DNA of 9,941 bases from an uncultured Chromatiaceae bacterium (GCA_946481195.1 CAMLNG010000103.1:1-9941); one strand, 5' to 3'. Shown: positions 1 through 6,276, counted from the first letter of the stretch. Translations and numbers: made by a program. Notes: generated by a model from the sequence alone, not told the origin.

Positions 1-450
1 GACAAAAGTCAGGGCGCTGCACAAGCTATTGAGAAATCCGCTGACAAAAATGGCGACAAAAAGATGCTGCGGTAACTTATGACTGATGAGCAGGTAGCAG
101 CCATAACTTTGCAGCGCAACCAGTGTCAACGTGGTCCACTGCAGCAGGAAAGCATTGAGTTCTGCCACGGGCTGGCCTAGCGCCAAAGCAGCCAGCTGCG
201 GCAACAGCAAGGCGAGCGGGATCACCAGCACCGTCAGCCGCAGCCCCAATAACAGCGCGATGGTTGTGATGCCAAGAAAATGTACCGGTGGTAAATCCGG
301 TAGTTGCGCCTTCAGTTGCCACAGGACACAAAGCGCCAGCAAAGTGCCGACAAACAATGCCTGTAGTAACGGCTGACGCAACAGGTGCCAGACTTTGCGG
401 TCCAGCACCAGGTAATACACTGCCATTAACAGCGCGCAAAACCACCACAT
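1..450 (-). CDS. Partial CbiM-like energy-coupling factor transporter permease, C-terminus cut by window edge
   Basis: The minus-strand frame starts at ATG 450-448, four bases after the xthA stop, and stays open to base 1 (150 residues, no stop). The translation is strongly hydrophobic. Likely membrane spans lie near residues 1-15, 29-47, 57-88, 100-122 and 128-150. The segment around residues 55-72 (PPVHFLG followed by a long aliphatic run) resembles stand-alone proteobacterial proteins annotated as energy-coupling factor ABC transporter permease (CbiM/PF01891 group), which are thought to move metal ions or vitamins across the inner membrane. The classical CbiM/NikM N-terminus with a metal-binding His at position 2 is absent: this protein begins MWWFCALL. 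The substrate cannot be told. The tight spacing suggests co-transcription with xthA. The membrane-protein call is firm; the family name rests on remembered resemblance. Confidence 0.7.
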   Translation of the reverse strand, partial: MWWFCALLMAVYYLVLDRKVWHLLRQPLLQALFVGTLLALCVLWQLKAQLPDLPPVHFLGITTIALLLGLRLTVLVIPLALLLPQLAALALGQPVAELNAFLLQWTTLTLVALQSYGCYLLISHKLPQHLFVAIFVSGFLNSLCSALTFV

Positions 451-454
451 CGAT

Positions 455-1267
455 TCAGGCCAGCGTAAATTCCGACCAGACCGGTGCGTGATCAGACGGC
501 CGCTCCATCGCGCGGATCTCATAATCGATATCACTGGCTGCACACAATGCAGCCAGTGGCGCTGTGGCCATCACCACATCAATGCGCAGACCGCGGTTGT
601 CATCAAAGCCTTTGGAGCGGTAATCAAACCAGCTGTAGCGTTCAGTGCGCTCCGGATACAGCTGACGGAAGGTGTCAATCAGCCCCCAGTCTTTGATGGT
701 TTGCAGCATGTCGCGTTCTTCCGGTAAAAATGAACATTTACCATCTTTTAACCAGCGTTTGCGGTTTGGCTCGCCAATGCCGATGTCCAGATCGATTGGA
801 GAGATATTGATATCACCAATTACGGCGAGATAGTCATCAGGGGTGTGATGCTGTTGCAGATAGTTCAGCAAGTCGGCATAAAAACGTTGTTTCGCCGGGA
901 ATTTGACCGGATGGTCCCGGCTTTCGCCTTGTGGAAAATAGCCGTTTAACAATGTGAATTTTTTGCCGTTTGACAATGTCCACTGACCAATTAACATGCG
1001 GCGCTGCGCATCTTCAGTGTCGCCTGGAAAACCATATAACATCTGGTCCGCCGGGGTTTTACTTAAAATCGCCACGCCATAGTGGCCTTTCTGACCAAAA
1101 TGATAAGTGTGATAACCCAGCGGCTGAACTTCGTCATGTGGAAACTCATCGTCGTGGACTTTAATTTCCTGCAAGCCGATAAAATCCGGCTGGTGCTGCT
1201 CGACCAGCGCTTGCAATTGGTGAGGTCTTGCACGCAGGCCATTGATATTAAATGAAATGATTTTCAT
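455..1267 (-). CDS. xthA: Exodeoxyribonuclease III
   Basis: This is the major AP endonuclease and 3'-5' exonuclease of base-excision repair. It incises abasic sites and removes blocked 3' ends. The 270 residues match the E. coli length (268) and are similar throughout. Catalytic residues of the EEP fold are present: Glu34 in [10 protein letters not shown], Tyr110 in [13 protein letters not shown], Asp152 and Asn154 in GDINISP, Asp230 in GLRID, and the Asp259-His260 pair in PSDHAPVW. The start is the ATG at 1267-1265, which gives the family N-terminus [17 protein letters not shown]. The open frame continues upstream to 1402, but that part has no family similarity and overlaps the promoter. The AAGGA ribosome site is 13 bases from the start, rather far. 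A CbiM-like gene follows after four bases. Confidence 0.97.
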   Translation of the reverse strand: MKIISFNINGLRARPHQLQALVEQHQPDFIGLQEIKVHDDEFPHDEVQPLGYHTYHFGQKGHYGVAILSKTPADQMLYGFPGDTEDAQRRMLIGQWTLSNGKKFTLLNGYFPQGESRDHPVKFPAKQRFYADLLNYLQQHHTPDDYLAVIGDINISPIDLDIGIGEPNRKRWLKDGKCSFLPEERDMLQTIKDWGLIDTFRQLYPERTERYSWFDYRSKGFDDNRGLRIDVVMATAPLAALCAASDIDYEIRAMERPSDHAPVWSEFTLA

Positions 1268-1313
1268 AGCTAAAGCCGTTTCCTTGAAAATGCCGCAATT
1301 GCAGAAGATGGCC

Positions 1314-1343
1314 ATCATAGCATCGACCAGCAGCGACTGTCTA
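1314..1343 (-). promoter_or_regulatory. Candidate sigma70 promoter of xthA
   Basis: On the minus strand a TAGACA -35 hexamer (1343-1338) and a TATGAT -10 hexamer (1319-1314) are separated by 18 bases, each matching the consensus at five of six positions. Transcription would begin near 1307 and leave a leader of about 40 bases before the xthA ATG. Prediction by eye only. Confidence 0.5.
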
Positions 1344-1413
1344 AAGCGGACTTGCAGCCTCCGGTCAGCCTTGGGTATGCTGCGGCGGCTTTTTTCAGTC
1401 AACGGAGCAGGCA

Positions 1414-2127
1414 GTGAACGAAGTCTGTCAGTTCAGCAATATTCCTTATCAGTTAAAACGGTCCAGCCGCAGGCGCACGCTGGCATTGCAGGTTGGGCAA
1501 AATGGCCTGACCGTGCTGGCGCCTTTGTATCTGGAAAAATCGCAGATCGACGCCTTTATCAGCAAAAAATCAGTATGGATTGAGCAGCACCTGCAGCAGC
1601 AACAACAAAGGCCACAACAAGGTTATTCCGTCAGCGGCGAACAACTGATGCTGCGGGAGCAGGCACTCCGATTAAGAGTGGTGGAGGATGCAGTTTCAGC
1701 AGTGACGATGGAAGGGCAAACGCTATGGGTACAACTTTCAAGACGTATTAAAGCAGAAAACCGGCAAAAGCATGTGCTGGGTTTGCTGGAAGGCTGGTAT
1801 CAACAGGAAGCGCAACATTATTTTGCTTTGCGCCTGGCGCACTGGAGCAAGATGATGGGATTGTCCTGGCGGCAACTGTTGATTAAAGGCTGGCAAACAA
1901 AGTGGGGCAGTTGTCACAGTGACGGTACCATTTGCCTGAACTGGCGTTTGTTACTGGCGCCGGACTGGGTCAGTGATTATGTCATCGTGCATGAATTGGC
2001 GCATTTGCAACAGATGAATCATTCGCCGGCATTCTGGGCACTGGTCGCGGAGTATTATCCGCGTTGGCAAGATGCGAAACGTTATCTGAAACAGCATCAA
2101 CAGCAAATGACGCTGTCATTAGATTGA
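1414..2127 (+). CDS. YgjP-like zinc metallopeptidase (DUF45/M48-related)
   Basis: This 237-residue soluble protein belongs to the YgjP-like metallopeptidase group (PF01863). The zinc site is clear: HELAH at residues 193-197 supplies two His ligands, and His203 in MNHSPAFW follows at the usual distance. The family signature TKWGSC (162-167) and the stretch [10 protein letters not shown] come before it. The N-terminal part (about 11-60) has the typical RRTLALQV and basic/aliphatic pattern, followed by a Gln-rich linker at 61-69. The E. coli homologue has, as I recall, been reported to act as a UTP pyrophosphatase, so peptidase activity should not be assumed. The start is GTG at 1414 with GGAG six bases upstream. 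The gene is divergent from xthA and is followed by an intrinsic terminator. Length is normal for the family. Confidence 0.88.
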   Translation: MNEVCQFSNIPYQLKRSSRRRTLALQVGQNGLTVLAPLYLEKSQIDAFISKKSVWIEQHLQQQQQRPQQGYSVSGEQLMLREQALRLRVVEDAVSAVTMEGQTLWVQLSRRIKAENRQKHVLGLLEGWYQQEAQHYFALRLAHWSKMMGLSWRQLLIKGWQTKWGSCHSDGTICLNWRLLLAPDWVSDYVIVHELAHLQQMNHSPAFWALVAEYYPRWQDAKRYLKQHQQQMTLSLD

Positions 2128-2145
2128 ATTGATATGGCTCAATTT

Positions 2146-2188
2146 CTGCTGTTGCATGCCCCTTTGCAACGGCAGTACTTTCTGTTTT
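2146..2188 (+). terminator. Intrinsic terminator downstream of the YgjP-like gene
   Basis: An 11-base stem (CTGCTGTTGCA at 2146-2156 with TGCAACGGCAG at 2165-2175, one G-U wobble) closes an 8-base loop. It is followed by a T-rich run ending in TTTT at 2185-2188. It begins 18 bases after the stop codon and separates this gene from deoC. Confidence 0.75.
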
Positions 2189-2272
2189 AATCCGCCGGCA
2201 TCAGAGCCTGCATCAGACAGGATACAGAACACCTAAGAGTGCTTAAGCGCACCAGCAACAGGAACTACCAAC

Positions 2273-3007
2273 ATGACCAGTCCCCTGCGATTACAACAAT
2301 TACTGCGTTTACTTGATTTAACCCGGCTGACCGAGCAGGACACTACTGATGATATGGCGCAGTGGTTACAGCAAACGGCCCGTCCGGATGCCGTGCCTGC
2401 TGCATTTTGTGTCTACCCGCAATTTATTCAGCAAACTCTGCAACATCTGGACAAAAACCAGATGCAGGTTCCGGTCGCAACTGTAGTGAATTTCCCGACT
2501 GGTGACTTGGCCCTGGATGTTGTAGTGCAGGAAATTGAAACTGCGCTGGCTGCGGGTGCCCGCGAAATTGACGCAGTGTTGCCTTACAAAGCATTGCTAA
2601 CCGGCGATTATGGTCGGGTGAAGCATTTTATGTATGACGTCCGGCAAGCCTGTGGCACTACGCCGTTAAAAATTATTATCGAATCCGGTGAGTTAGTAAC
2701 GGCGCAACAAATTTGCAAGGCCACTGAACTGGCGATTGAAGGTGGTGCTGACTTTGTTAAAACCTCAACGGGTAAAGTGCCGGTGGGTGTGACGTTGGAA
2801 GCCGCCCGGATCATGCTGACGGCTATCGCCGGTGCTGGCAGGCCGGTAGGTTTTAAAGCGTCTGGTGGGGTCAGAACTGTGGCGCAGGCCTTGGAATTGA
2901 TGCAACTGTATGAAGAGATCACTGGTCAGCTGGCTAATCCGACGGGAATGCGGATTGGCGCCAGTGCGTTATTAACTGAACTATTGCCGTTATTACGTCA
3001 GGCGTGA
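2273..3007 (+). CDS. deoC: Deoxyribose-phosphate aldolase
   Basis: DeoC cleaves 2-deoxyribose 5-phosphate to acetaldehyde and glyceraldehyde 3-phosphate, the last step of deoxynucleoside catabolism in the cytoplasm. The 244 residues form one TIM-barrel domain (E. coli 259). The Schiff-base lysine is Lys163 in DFVKTSTGK. The proton-relay residues are Asp100 in AREIDAVLPYKALLTG and Lys195 in VGFKASGGVRT. The phosphate-binding end is MRIGASALL (226-234). The start is ATG 2273 with AGGA nine bases upstream. The gene stands alone: no deoA, deoB, deoD or nupC neighbour is in the window. That differs from the enteric deo operon, but single deoC genes are common elsewhere. The leader has a duplicated octamer, GCATCAGA (2198-2205 and 2210-2217), of unknown meaning. 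Confidence 0.96.
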   Translation: MTSPLRLQQLLRLLDLTRLTEQDTTDDMAQWLQQTARPDAVPAAFCVYPQFIQQTLQHLDKNQMQVPVATVVNFPTGDLALDVVVQEIETALAAGAREIDAVLPYKALLTGDYGRVKHFMYDVRQACGTTPLKIIIESGELVTAQQICKATELAIEGGADFVKTSTGKVPVGVTLEAARIMLTAIAGAGRPVGFKASGGVRTVAQALELMQLYEEITGQLANPTGMRIGASALLTELLPLLRQA

Positions 3008-3230
3008 CCCAGCTGAGCAGGCAGAGGCTGGATAAACTGGTCTCTGCCGGGTTCCAGTGTTATCCCTCAATTGCAGAGGGCAGACCCGGTCGATGTTATT
3101 GTTTACTCAAAAAGCAGGCTGAAATGCGTGACAAAATGGCTACAGCGGACCGGTTGGTTGCAGTTCAAAAGACACTGAGTTGGATTTTTGCTGTGCTGTT
3201 GCCTGAATGGCATCGGAGATAAAGCGAAGA
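3008..3230. other. Structured non-coding stretch between deoC and tRNA-Tyr, possible deoC terminator
   Basis: I see no convincing gene here. The plus-strand RNA can fold in at least two ways. Stem A pairs GGCAGAG (3020-3026) with CTCTGCC (3042-3048). Stem B pairs CCGGGT (3047-3052) with ACCCGG (3084-3089), enclosing CCCTC (3064-3068) with GAGGG (3076-3080), and is followed by a moderately T-rich stretch to about 3106. The TCTGCC of stem A could instead pair with GGCAGA at 3079-3084. Stem B may end deoC transcription, but its T-tract is poor. A 72-codon frame from GTG 3004 overlaps the deoC stop but has no recognisable content. Past 3110 nothing stands out. Confidence 0.4.
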
Positions 3231-3315
<85 letters not shown>

Positions 3316-3326
3316 ACGTGGCGGGC

Positions 3327-3358
3327 ATATTATCAAAAAAAGTGATGTTGTAAAGCAA
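3327..3358 (-). promoter_or_regulatory. Candidate promoter of tRNA-Tyr
   Basis: On the minus strand an AT-rich GATAATAT block (3334-3327) serves as the -10. The -35 may be TTTACA (3354-3349; 16-base spacing to TAATAT) or TTGCTT (3358-3353; 18-base spacing to GATAAT). A run of seven T lies in the spacer. GCCCGCC directly after the -10 is the G+C-rich discriminator typical of stringently controlled stable-RNA promoters; that regulation is inferred from the family rule. Confidence 0.55.
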
Positions 3359-3405
3359 ATATCTCAAGTTTGCTGACTGACTGCCGATAATCTCAGCAAT
3401 TCTGT

Positions 3406-3418
3406 GTCTGGACCAGAC
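3406..3418. repeat. Perfect 6-1-6 inverted repeat just before the start of the VC2046-like gene
   Basis: GTCTGG-A-CCAGAC is a perfect palindrome ending 7 bases before ATG 3426, where a ribosome site would be expected. It could be an operator, or an RNA hairpin (5-base stem, 3-base loop) that affects translation. No regulator is identified. Confidence 0.4.
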
Positions 3419-3425
3419 GACTCCC

Positions 3426-3896
3426 ATGCTTATTAATGAATGGCAACTTGGTAATGAACTGAACCAGTCTGTGCAGCAGCAGCTGCAGGCGGATTTCCGT
3501 TTATGGTTAGCATTTTTATCTCCGGCGATTGAAGAACAAGCCGGATTTTGTCTGGCGGACCAGCAGGCAACACCACAATCCGTCGACCTTCGCCAGCAAC
3601 TGCAACTCGTGCCACAGCGCGATTACGGCTTGCAACCTGACGACTTACCGACATTACAACAGCATACGAAATTGATGACGCAAGGCGGTTTTGCCGCAAT
3701 GCGGCTCGGTTTATTACTCCAACCGCCGCCGACGGTGGTGCGGCACGATGCAAAAAAACTCTCTGCAGATTTATCCGACAATCTATCTCTGCACTGTCAG
3801 CGCCACCTGGCCAAACAGGCAGCACCGCTGCAGGCCACGGATGCCACTCTACTTTATGATGTGCTCGAACAATTGCACGAGCCGGCAGCAGCCTGA
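3426..3896 (+). CDS. VC2046/SO_2500-like family protein of unknown function
   Basis: This is a 156-residue, soluble, Gln- and Leu-rich protein without signal peptide or membrane span. Its opening, LINEWQLGNELNQSVQQQLQ, followed by ADFRLWLAFLSPAIEEQAGF, resembles the small uncharacterised family annotated VC2046/SO_2500 in Vibrio and Shewanella; that name is from memory. No catalytic motif is visible. The C-terminal half carries KLSADLSDNLSLHCQRHL, then LLYDVLEQL, and looks helical. The start is ATG 3426. No good ribosome site precedes it, because the palindrome at 3406-3418 occupies that space. A 167-codon frame on the opposite strand (3433-3936) is Arg/Ala/Pro-rich and looks like a shadow, so the plus strand was chosen. 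The gene lies divergent from tRNA-Tyr and convergent with ychJ. Confidence 0.72.
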   Translation: MLINEWQLGNELNQSVQQQLQADFRLWLAFLSPAIEEQAGFCLADQQATPQSVDLRQQLQLVPQRDYGLQPDDLPTLQQHTKLMTQGGFAAMRLGLLLQPPPTVVRHDAKKLSADLSDNLSLHCQRHLAKQAAPLQATDATLLYDVLEQLHEPAAA

Positions 3897-3960
3897 ACTG
3901 CGGCCATAAGTTTTGCTGCGGGAGCCACTTTGTCACAGCGACTCCGTTGCTTGGGGCGGT

Positions 3961-4524
3961 TCACCCCGCTGGCGGGAAAACCACCGGCTGCTGGTTTAAC
4001 CAATGTGAATGGCAGGCTTTAAATTTTTTACCACTGCCACAGGGACAGCCATCGTTACGGCCGATTTTCACTACCGCGTGGGGCAATAACACGCCGTCGA
4101 CATAACGCCATTGTCCGTCTATGCGGACAAAGCGCGAATGTTCTTCCAGCAGATGCAATTTATCCGCAACTAAGAACCAGACCTTAAAATGCACATAACT
4201 AAGAGTTTTAGACGCTTCGGACACGCCAAAAGCTGATGGTAAAACTGGAAATTGGTCTGGTTCAATGACCGGCGTGTCGCCAGATGCCAGCACCTGGAGT
4301 GCAAGAAAGCGTGCACTACCCGCAAATGCGGCAATCTCAGCTATGGCCTCTGTCGATTGTACAGCCGGGTAATAGGTGTCTGCGATGTAGGGAACCAGTT
4401 GCAGCACATAAGCACTGAATCTGGACCGCATTAATTGCTCTGCAGTCAGTGCCGGACCTAGTCCGGTGTGACAGGGCTGACAACAATCCTGATAGCGCTT
4501 TGGCTGTCCACAGTAACAATTCAT
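3961..4524 (-). CDS. ychJ: YchJ family protein with two SEC-C zinc motifs (UPF0225)
   Basis: This is a 187-residue cytosolic protein of the YchJ/UPF0225 family (E. coli about 152), of unknown molecular function. A SEC-C type zinc motif opens the protein: CYCG...DCC with Cys3, Cys5, Cys14 and Cys15. The family core MRSRFSAYVL (32-41) follows. The middle region has the NTF2-like hydrophobic pattern (VHFKVWFLV, then FVRIDGQWRYVDG). A second SEC-C motif, GCPCGSGKKFKACH, sits near the C-terminus with Cys160, Cys162, Cys171 and His172, and a 15-residue tail follows. The start is ATG 4524-4522 because it gives the standard MxCxCG opening. The frame continues to 4578, but those 18 codons lack family similarity. 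It converges with the VC2046-like gene. Promoter evidence is weak: a TACAAT hexamer at 4560-4555. Confidence 0.9.
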   Translation of the reverse strand: MNCYCGQPKRYQDCCQPCHTGLGPALTAEQLMRSRFSAYVLQLVPYIADTYYPAVQSTEAIAEIAAFAGSARFLALQVLASGDTPVIEPDQFPVLPSAFGVSEASKTLSYVHFKVWFLVADKLHLLEEHSRFVRIDGQWRYVDGVLLPHAVVKIGRNDGCPCGSGKKFKACHSHWLNQQPVVFPPAG

Positions 4525-4671
4525 CAAATTATCCGGCTCATCAGCGAAAAGGTGATTGTACCGAATAGAGCCCGGCAAAGGTACAGTGACTTGTTTCTCA
4601 ACTACGAACGTGTGTCGGAAGGCGTAATTTGTGGACTCCCTGTGTAGACGTTACACCTGCCCGAACATCCT

Positions 4672-4729
4672 GTGCTGGGCCCCCTGTTTAGGGAGGGCCT
4701 GTGTCAGCATTACCAGCACCCGGTGCTGG
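4672..4729. repeat. Three complementary heptamers forming alternative hairpins downstream of the sulA-like gene
   Basis: GTGCTGG occurs at 4672-4678 and 4723-4729, and its complement CCAGCAC at 4713-4719. The middle element can pair with the near copy (7-base stem, 3-base loop, one base beyond the sulA-like stop) or with the far copy, enclosing an imperfect GC-rich hairpin at about 4678-4699. No T-tract follows on either strand, so it is not a canonical intrinsic terminator. Apart from the ychJ leader I see nothing else in 4525-4730. Confidence 0.45.
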
Positions 4730-4730
4730 C

Positions 4731-5159
4731 TTAGTGAGTGGTCGCCCCGGCGCTACAGTGATTAATCAGCTTAGTCTGATATTTGTTGGCCAGATACTGA
4801 TAATCGGCCAGTTCCGCACAATCAGCCGGTAAAAAGCTGACGACAGCGCTACAGGTAGAGCAGGTCAGAGCATCCCGCATCAGATTGTCATAACGGTGTA
4901 CTTGTTTTTGATTGATAAGTAACAGACGCTGGCAGTCTATCTGACATTGCTCCAGCACTTGTTTGTTCAGATGCAGTTGAGGCGCCAGTACCAGTACCCA
5001 GCCTTGTTGCTGCTCACTGACAGAAGTCAATGCTGCCAGGGTTTGACAGACGGCCGCAAGGTGCGCCTCACTGACTTCACGATAATAGCCCGTTTGCGCT
5101 GATTTCAGCTGCGGTTGCGGGGAGCGGGCGACTGATGATGTCAAAGCAAATTGGCGCAT
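4731..5159 (-). CDS. sulA: SulA-like SOS cell-division inhibitor
   Basis: SulA binds FtsZ and blocks Z-ring assembly while DNA damage is repaired. This 142-residue protein (E. coli 169) shows the SulA pattern: GWVLVLAPQLHLNKQVLEQC (53-72), a helix-strand stretch ending RLLLINQKQVH, then NLMRDALTCSTCSAVVSFLP (92-111). The last residue is His, as in E. coli SulA, where the C-terminal His is needed for Lon recognition. Direct sequence identity is modest, so the call rests equally on two LexA boxes in its promoter region. Start ATG 5159-5157 is preceded by GAGG with a five-base spacer. Cysteines are unusually frequent (six). It is divergent from the DUF3581 gene. Alternative: another small LexA-controlled RecA/SulA-fold protein. 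Confidence 0.78.
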   Translation of the reverse strand: MRQFALTSSVARSPQPQLKSAQTGYYREVSEAHLAAVCQTLAALTSVSEQQQGWVLVLAPQLHLNKQVLEQCQIDCQRLLLINQKQVHRYDNLMRDALTCSTCSAVVSFLPADCAELADYQYLANKYQTKLINHCSAGATTH

Positions 5160-5186
5160 AAAAACCTCGGGTACTGGTGATGCATA

Positions 5187-5206
5187 CAGTGTATGTTCAT
5201 ACAGTA
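5187..5206. promoter_or_regulatory. LexA box 1, over the sulA-like promoter
   Basis: Read on the minus strand, the site matches the 20-base LexA consensus TACTGT(AT)4ACAGTA at 15 positions; the left half TACTGTAT is perfect and the right half is ATACACTG. It covers the proposed -10 of the sulA-like gene, the arrangement expected for direct repression. Confidence 0.75.
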
Positions 5207-5223
5207 ATCAGCTTCCGTGTAAA
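5196..5223 (-). promoter_or_regulatory. Candidate promoter of the sulA-like gene
   Basis: On the minus strand a TTTACA -35 (5223-5218, five of six) and a TATGAA -10 (5201-5196, four of six) are spaced 16 bases apart. The -10 lies inside LexA box 1. The leader to ATG 5159 would be about 30 bases. Confidence 0.5.
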
Positions 5224-5234
5224 AAGCAAGCGTT

Positions 5235-5254
5235 TACTGTGTGGATATACAGTA
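5235..5254. promoter_or_regulatory. LexA box 2
   Basis: TACTGT at 5235-5240 and ACAGTA at 5249-5254 are both perfect LexA half-sites with the correct eight-base spacing; 17 of 20 positions match the consensus. The centre is 48 bases from box 1, on the DUF3581 side of the sulA-like promoter and 106 bases before the DUF3581 start. It may strengthen repression of the sulA-like gene or control the divergent gene. Confidence 0.85.
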
Positions 5255-5289
5255 TTTTTTTGTGTGCTGTTCGAAGTATCGAGATCGCA

Positions 5290-5302
5290 CTGGTTATACC
5301 AT
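5290..5302. promoter_or_regulatory. FadR-like palindrome upstream of the DUF3581 gene
   Basis: CTGGT-TAT-ACCAT has the two half-sites and three-base spacing of FadR-type operators (CTGGT-N3-ACCAG), with one mismatch at the last base. It ends 57 bases before ATG 5360. A site this short can arise by chance; the regulator is conjecture. Confidence 0.25.
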
Positions 5303-5359
5303 CCAAACCGGTGCATTCAGTTAGACTGCAGGGCTATTTGCTGTGTTTATGGGTTCCAG

Positions 5360-6070
5360 ATGTTTCTTGATGCTTTTGTCAGCCGCCAGGGCGAACAATT
5401 CGTGTTCAGTGCCGAGCAGGCCAGTCAGTTTGCGAAAATCGTGGCTGAAGATTTTAATCCTATCCACGATGCCGACAGTAAAAGGTTTTGTGTGCCGGGT
5501 GATTTACTGTTTGCATATTTGCTGAGCCGTTACGGTCTGTCTGCCGAGCTCAGTTGCCGCTTTGAAGGGATGGTAGGTGCAGATGTATTGTTGCACTGTG
5601 TTGAGCAGGGCGACGAAGTGCAAATTCAGGACCAGAACGGCAAAGTTTATCTGTCGCTGACCCAGTCTGGCGAACGGCAGCAGCAATGCCAGTTTATCGA
5701 ACAGTTAGTGCGTGATTATGTCCGCTTTTCCGGCCAGAATTTTCCGCATATTTTGCAGCCGCTGATGCAGCAACATGATGTGATGATCAACCCGCAGCGT
5801 CCGCTGGTGATTTACCAGAGCATGGCGCTGCATTTCAGTCGTTTCAGTCAGCAGTGTCCGAGTCTGCATCTGGTCGAATCCACTTTAACACAAGAGGGCA
5901 AACGTGCTCAGGTGGTGCTGCGCTTTGAACTCTGTGATGGTGATGAAGTGATAGGGGTTGGTGAAAAGCGGCTGGTGCTTGGCAGTCTGGTGCCTTATGA
6001 CGCAGAGCAGATGCAGCAAATGGTCGATTTTTATAATCAGCGTAAACAGACGCTGGGGCATGCCGCCTGA
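5360..6070 (+). CDS. DUF3581 family protein, possible hot-dog fold
   Basis: The protein has 236 residues, is soluble, and its function is unknown. The N-terminal part, ASQFAKIVAEDFNPIHDADSKRFCVPGDLLFAYLL (residues 21-55), is characteristic of DUF3581 proteins of gammaproteobacteria. It also looks like the D-x-N-P-[IL]-H-x-D segment of MaoC/(R)-enoyl-CoA hydratases (Asp31, Asn33, His36, then PGDLL), so a hot-dog fold acting on or binding acyl thioesters is a reasonable inference, not shown. The C-terminal half contains RAQVVLRFELCDGDEVIGVGEKRLVLG, a strand-rich pattern that could be a second hot-dog repeat. ATG 5360 was chosen because it gives the family start MFLDAF; the frame continues upstream to 5177 through both LexA boxes without family similarity. 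The ribosome site is weak. A strong terminator follows. Confidence 0.82.
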   Translation: MFLDAFVSRQGEQFVFSAEQASQFAKIVAEDFNPIHDADSKRFCVPGDLLFAYLLSRYGLSAELSCRFEGMVGADVLLHCVEQGDEVQIQDQNGKVYLSLTQSGERQQQCQFIEQLVRDYVRFSGQNFPHILQPLMQQHDVMINPQRPLVIYQSMALHFSRFSQQCPSLHLVESTLTQEGKRAQVVLRFELCDGDEVIGVGEKRLVLGSLVPYDAEQMQQMVDFYNQRKQTLGHAA

Positions 6071-6102
6071 ATAATAGCCAACTACACCATGCTGTGATAA
6101 AG

Positions 6103-6124
6103 ACGCCCTGACGGGCGTTTTTTT
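6103..6124 (+). terminator. Intrinsic terminator after the DUF3581 gene
   Basis: Stem ACGCCC (6103-6108) pairs with GGGCGT (6113-6118) across the loop TGAC, followed by an unbroken T-run from 6118 to 6124. It lies 33 bases after the stop and isolates the following operon. Confidence 0.93.
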
Positions 6125-6276
6125 CATCCCGTGCTCCCCGCTTCAGTCAGGTAAAATGCCGGACCTTGATCGTCGGCAGTCTCACCGGCTTTTGGCGGAA
6201 CCAGCGTTGTAAAATCAACATGCTATCTGTTATCTTCGCAACCATTCCCGCCTTCTCTGCAGCAAGTGAGCCTGAC

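Noticed and set aside
77..448. A 123-codon minus-strand frame within the left-edge region
   Set aside because: It is out of frame with the hydrophobic reading that begins at 450 and runs off the window. Its Ala/Thr/Gly-rich content is typical of a shadow, whereas the other frame gives membrane spans and sits four bases after xthA.
1352..1396. Possible terminator-like AGCC...GGCT followed by six T, and a weak TTGCAG/TATGCT promoter, before the YgjP-like gene
   Set aside because: The stem is only four bases with a long loop and no upstream plus-strand gene to end. The promoter hexamers match the consensus poorly.
1268..1402. N-terminal extension of the xthA frame
   Set aside because: Exonuclease III begins at [15 protein letters not shown]. 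The extra 45 codons have no family match and cover a good promoter.
3004..3222. 72-codon frame starting with GTG inside the deoC stop (GTGA overlap)
   Set aside because: No ribosome site, no recognisable motif, and it runs through two RNA stems. The overlap alone does not support a gene.
3433..3936. 167-codon minus-strand frame opposite the VC2046-like gene
   Set aside because: Arg/Ala/Pro-rich composition with no motif. The plus strand gives a coherent protein resembling a known small family.
3921..3945. Imperfect inverted repeat between the VC2046-like gene and ychJ as a terminator
   Set aside because: On the plus strand the 9-base stem has two mismatches; on the minus strand it has two G-U pairs but no T-run follows, so terminator function is not supported.
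5177..5359. N-terminal extension of the DUF3581 frame
   Set aside because: The extra 61 codons cross both LexA boxes and the intergenic region, are unlike the family, and would overlap the control region of the divergent gene.
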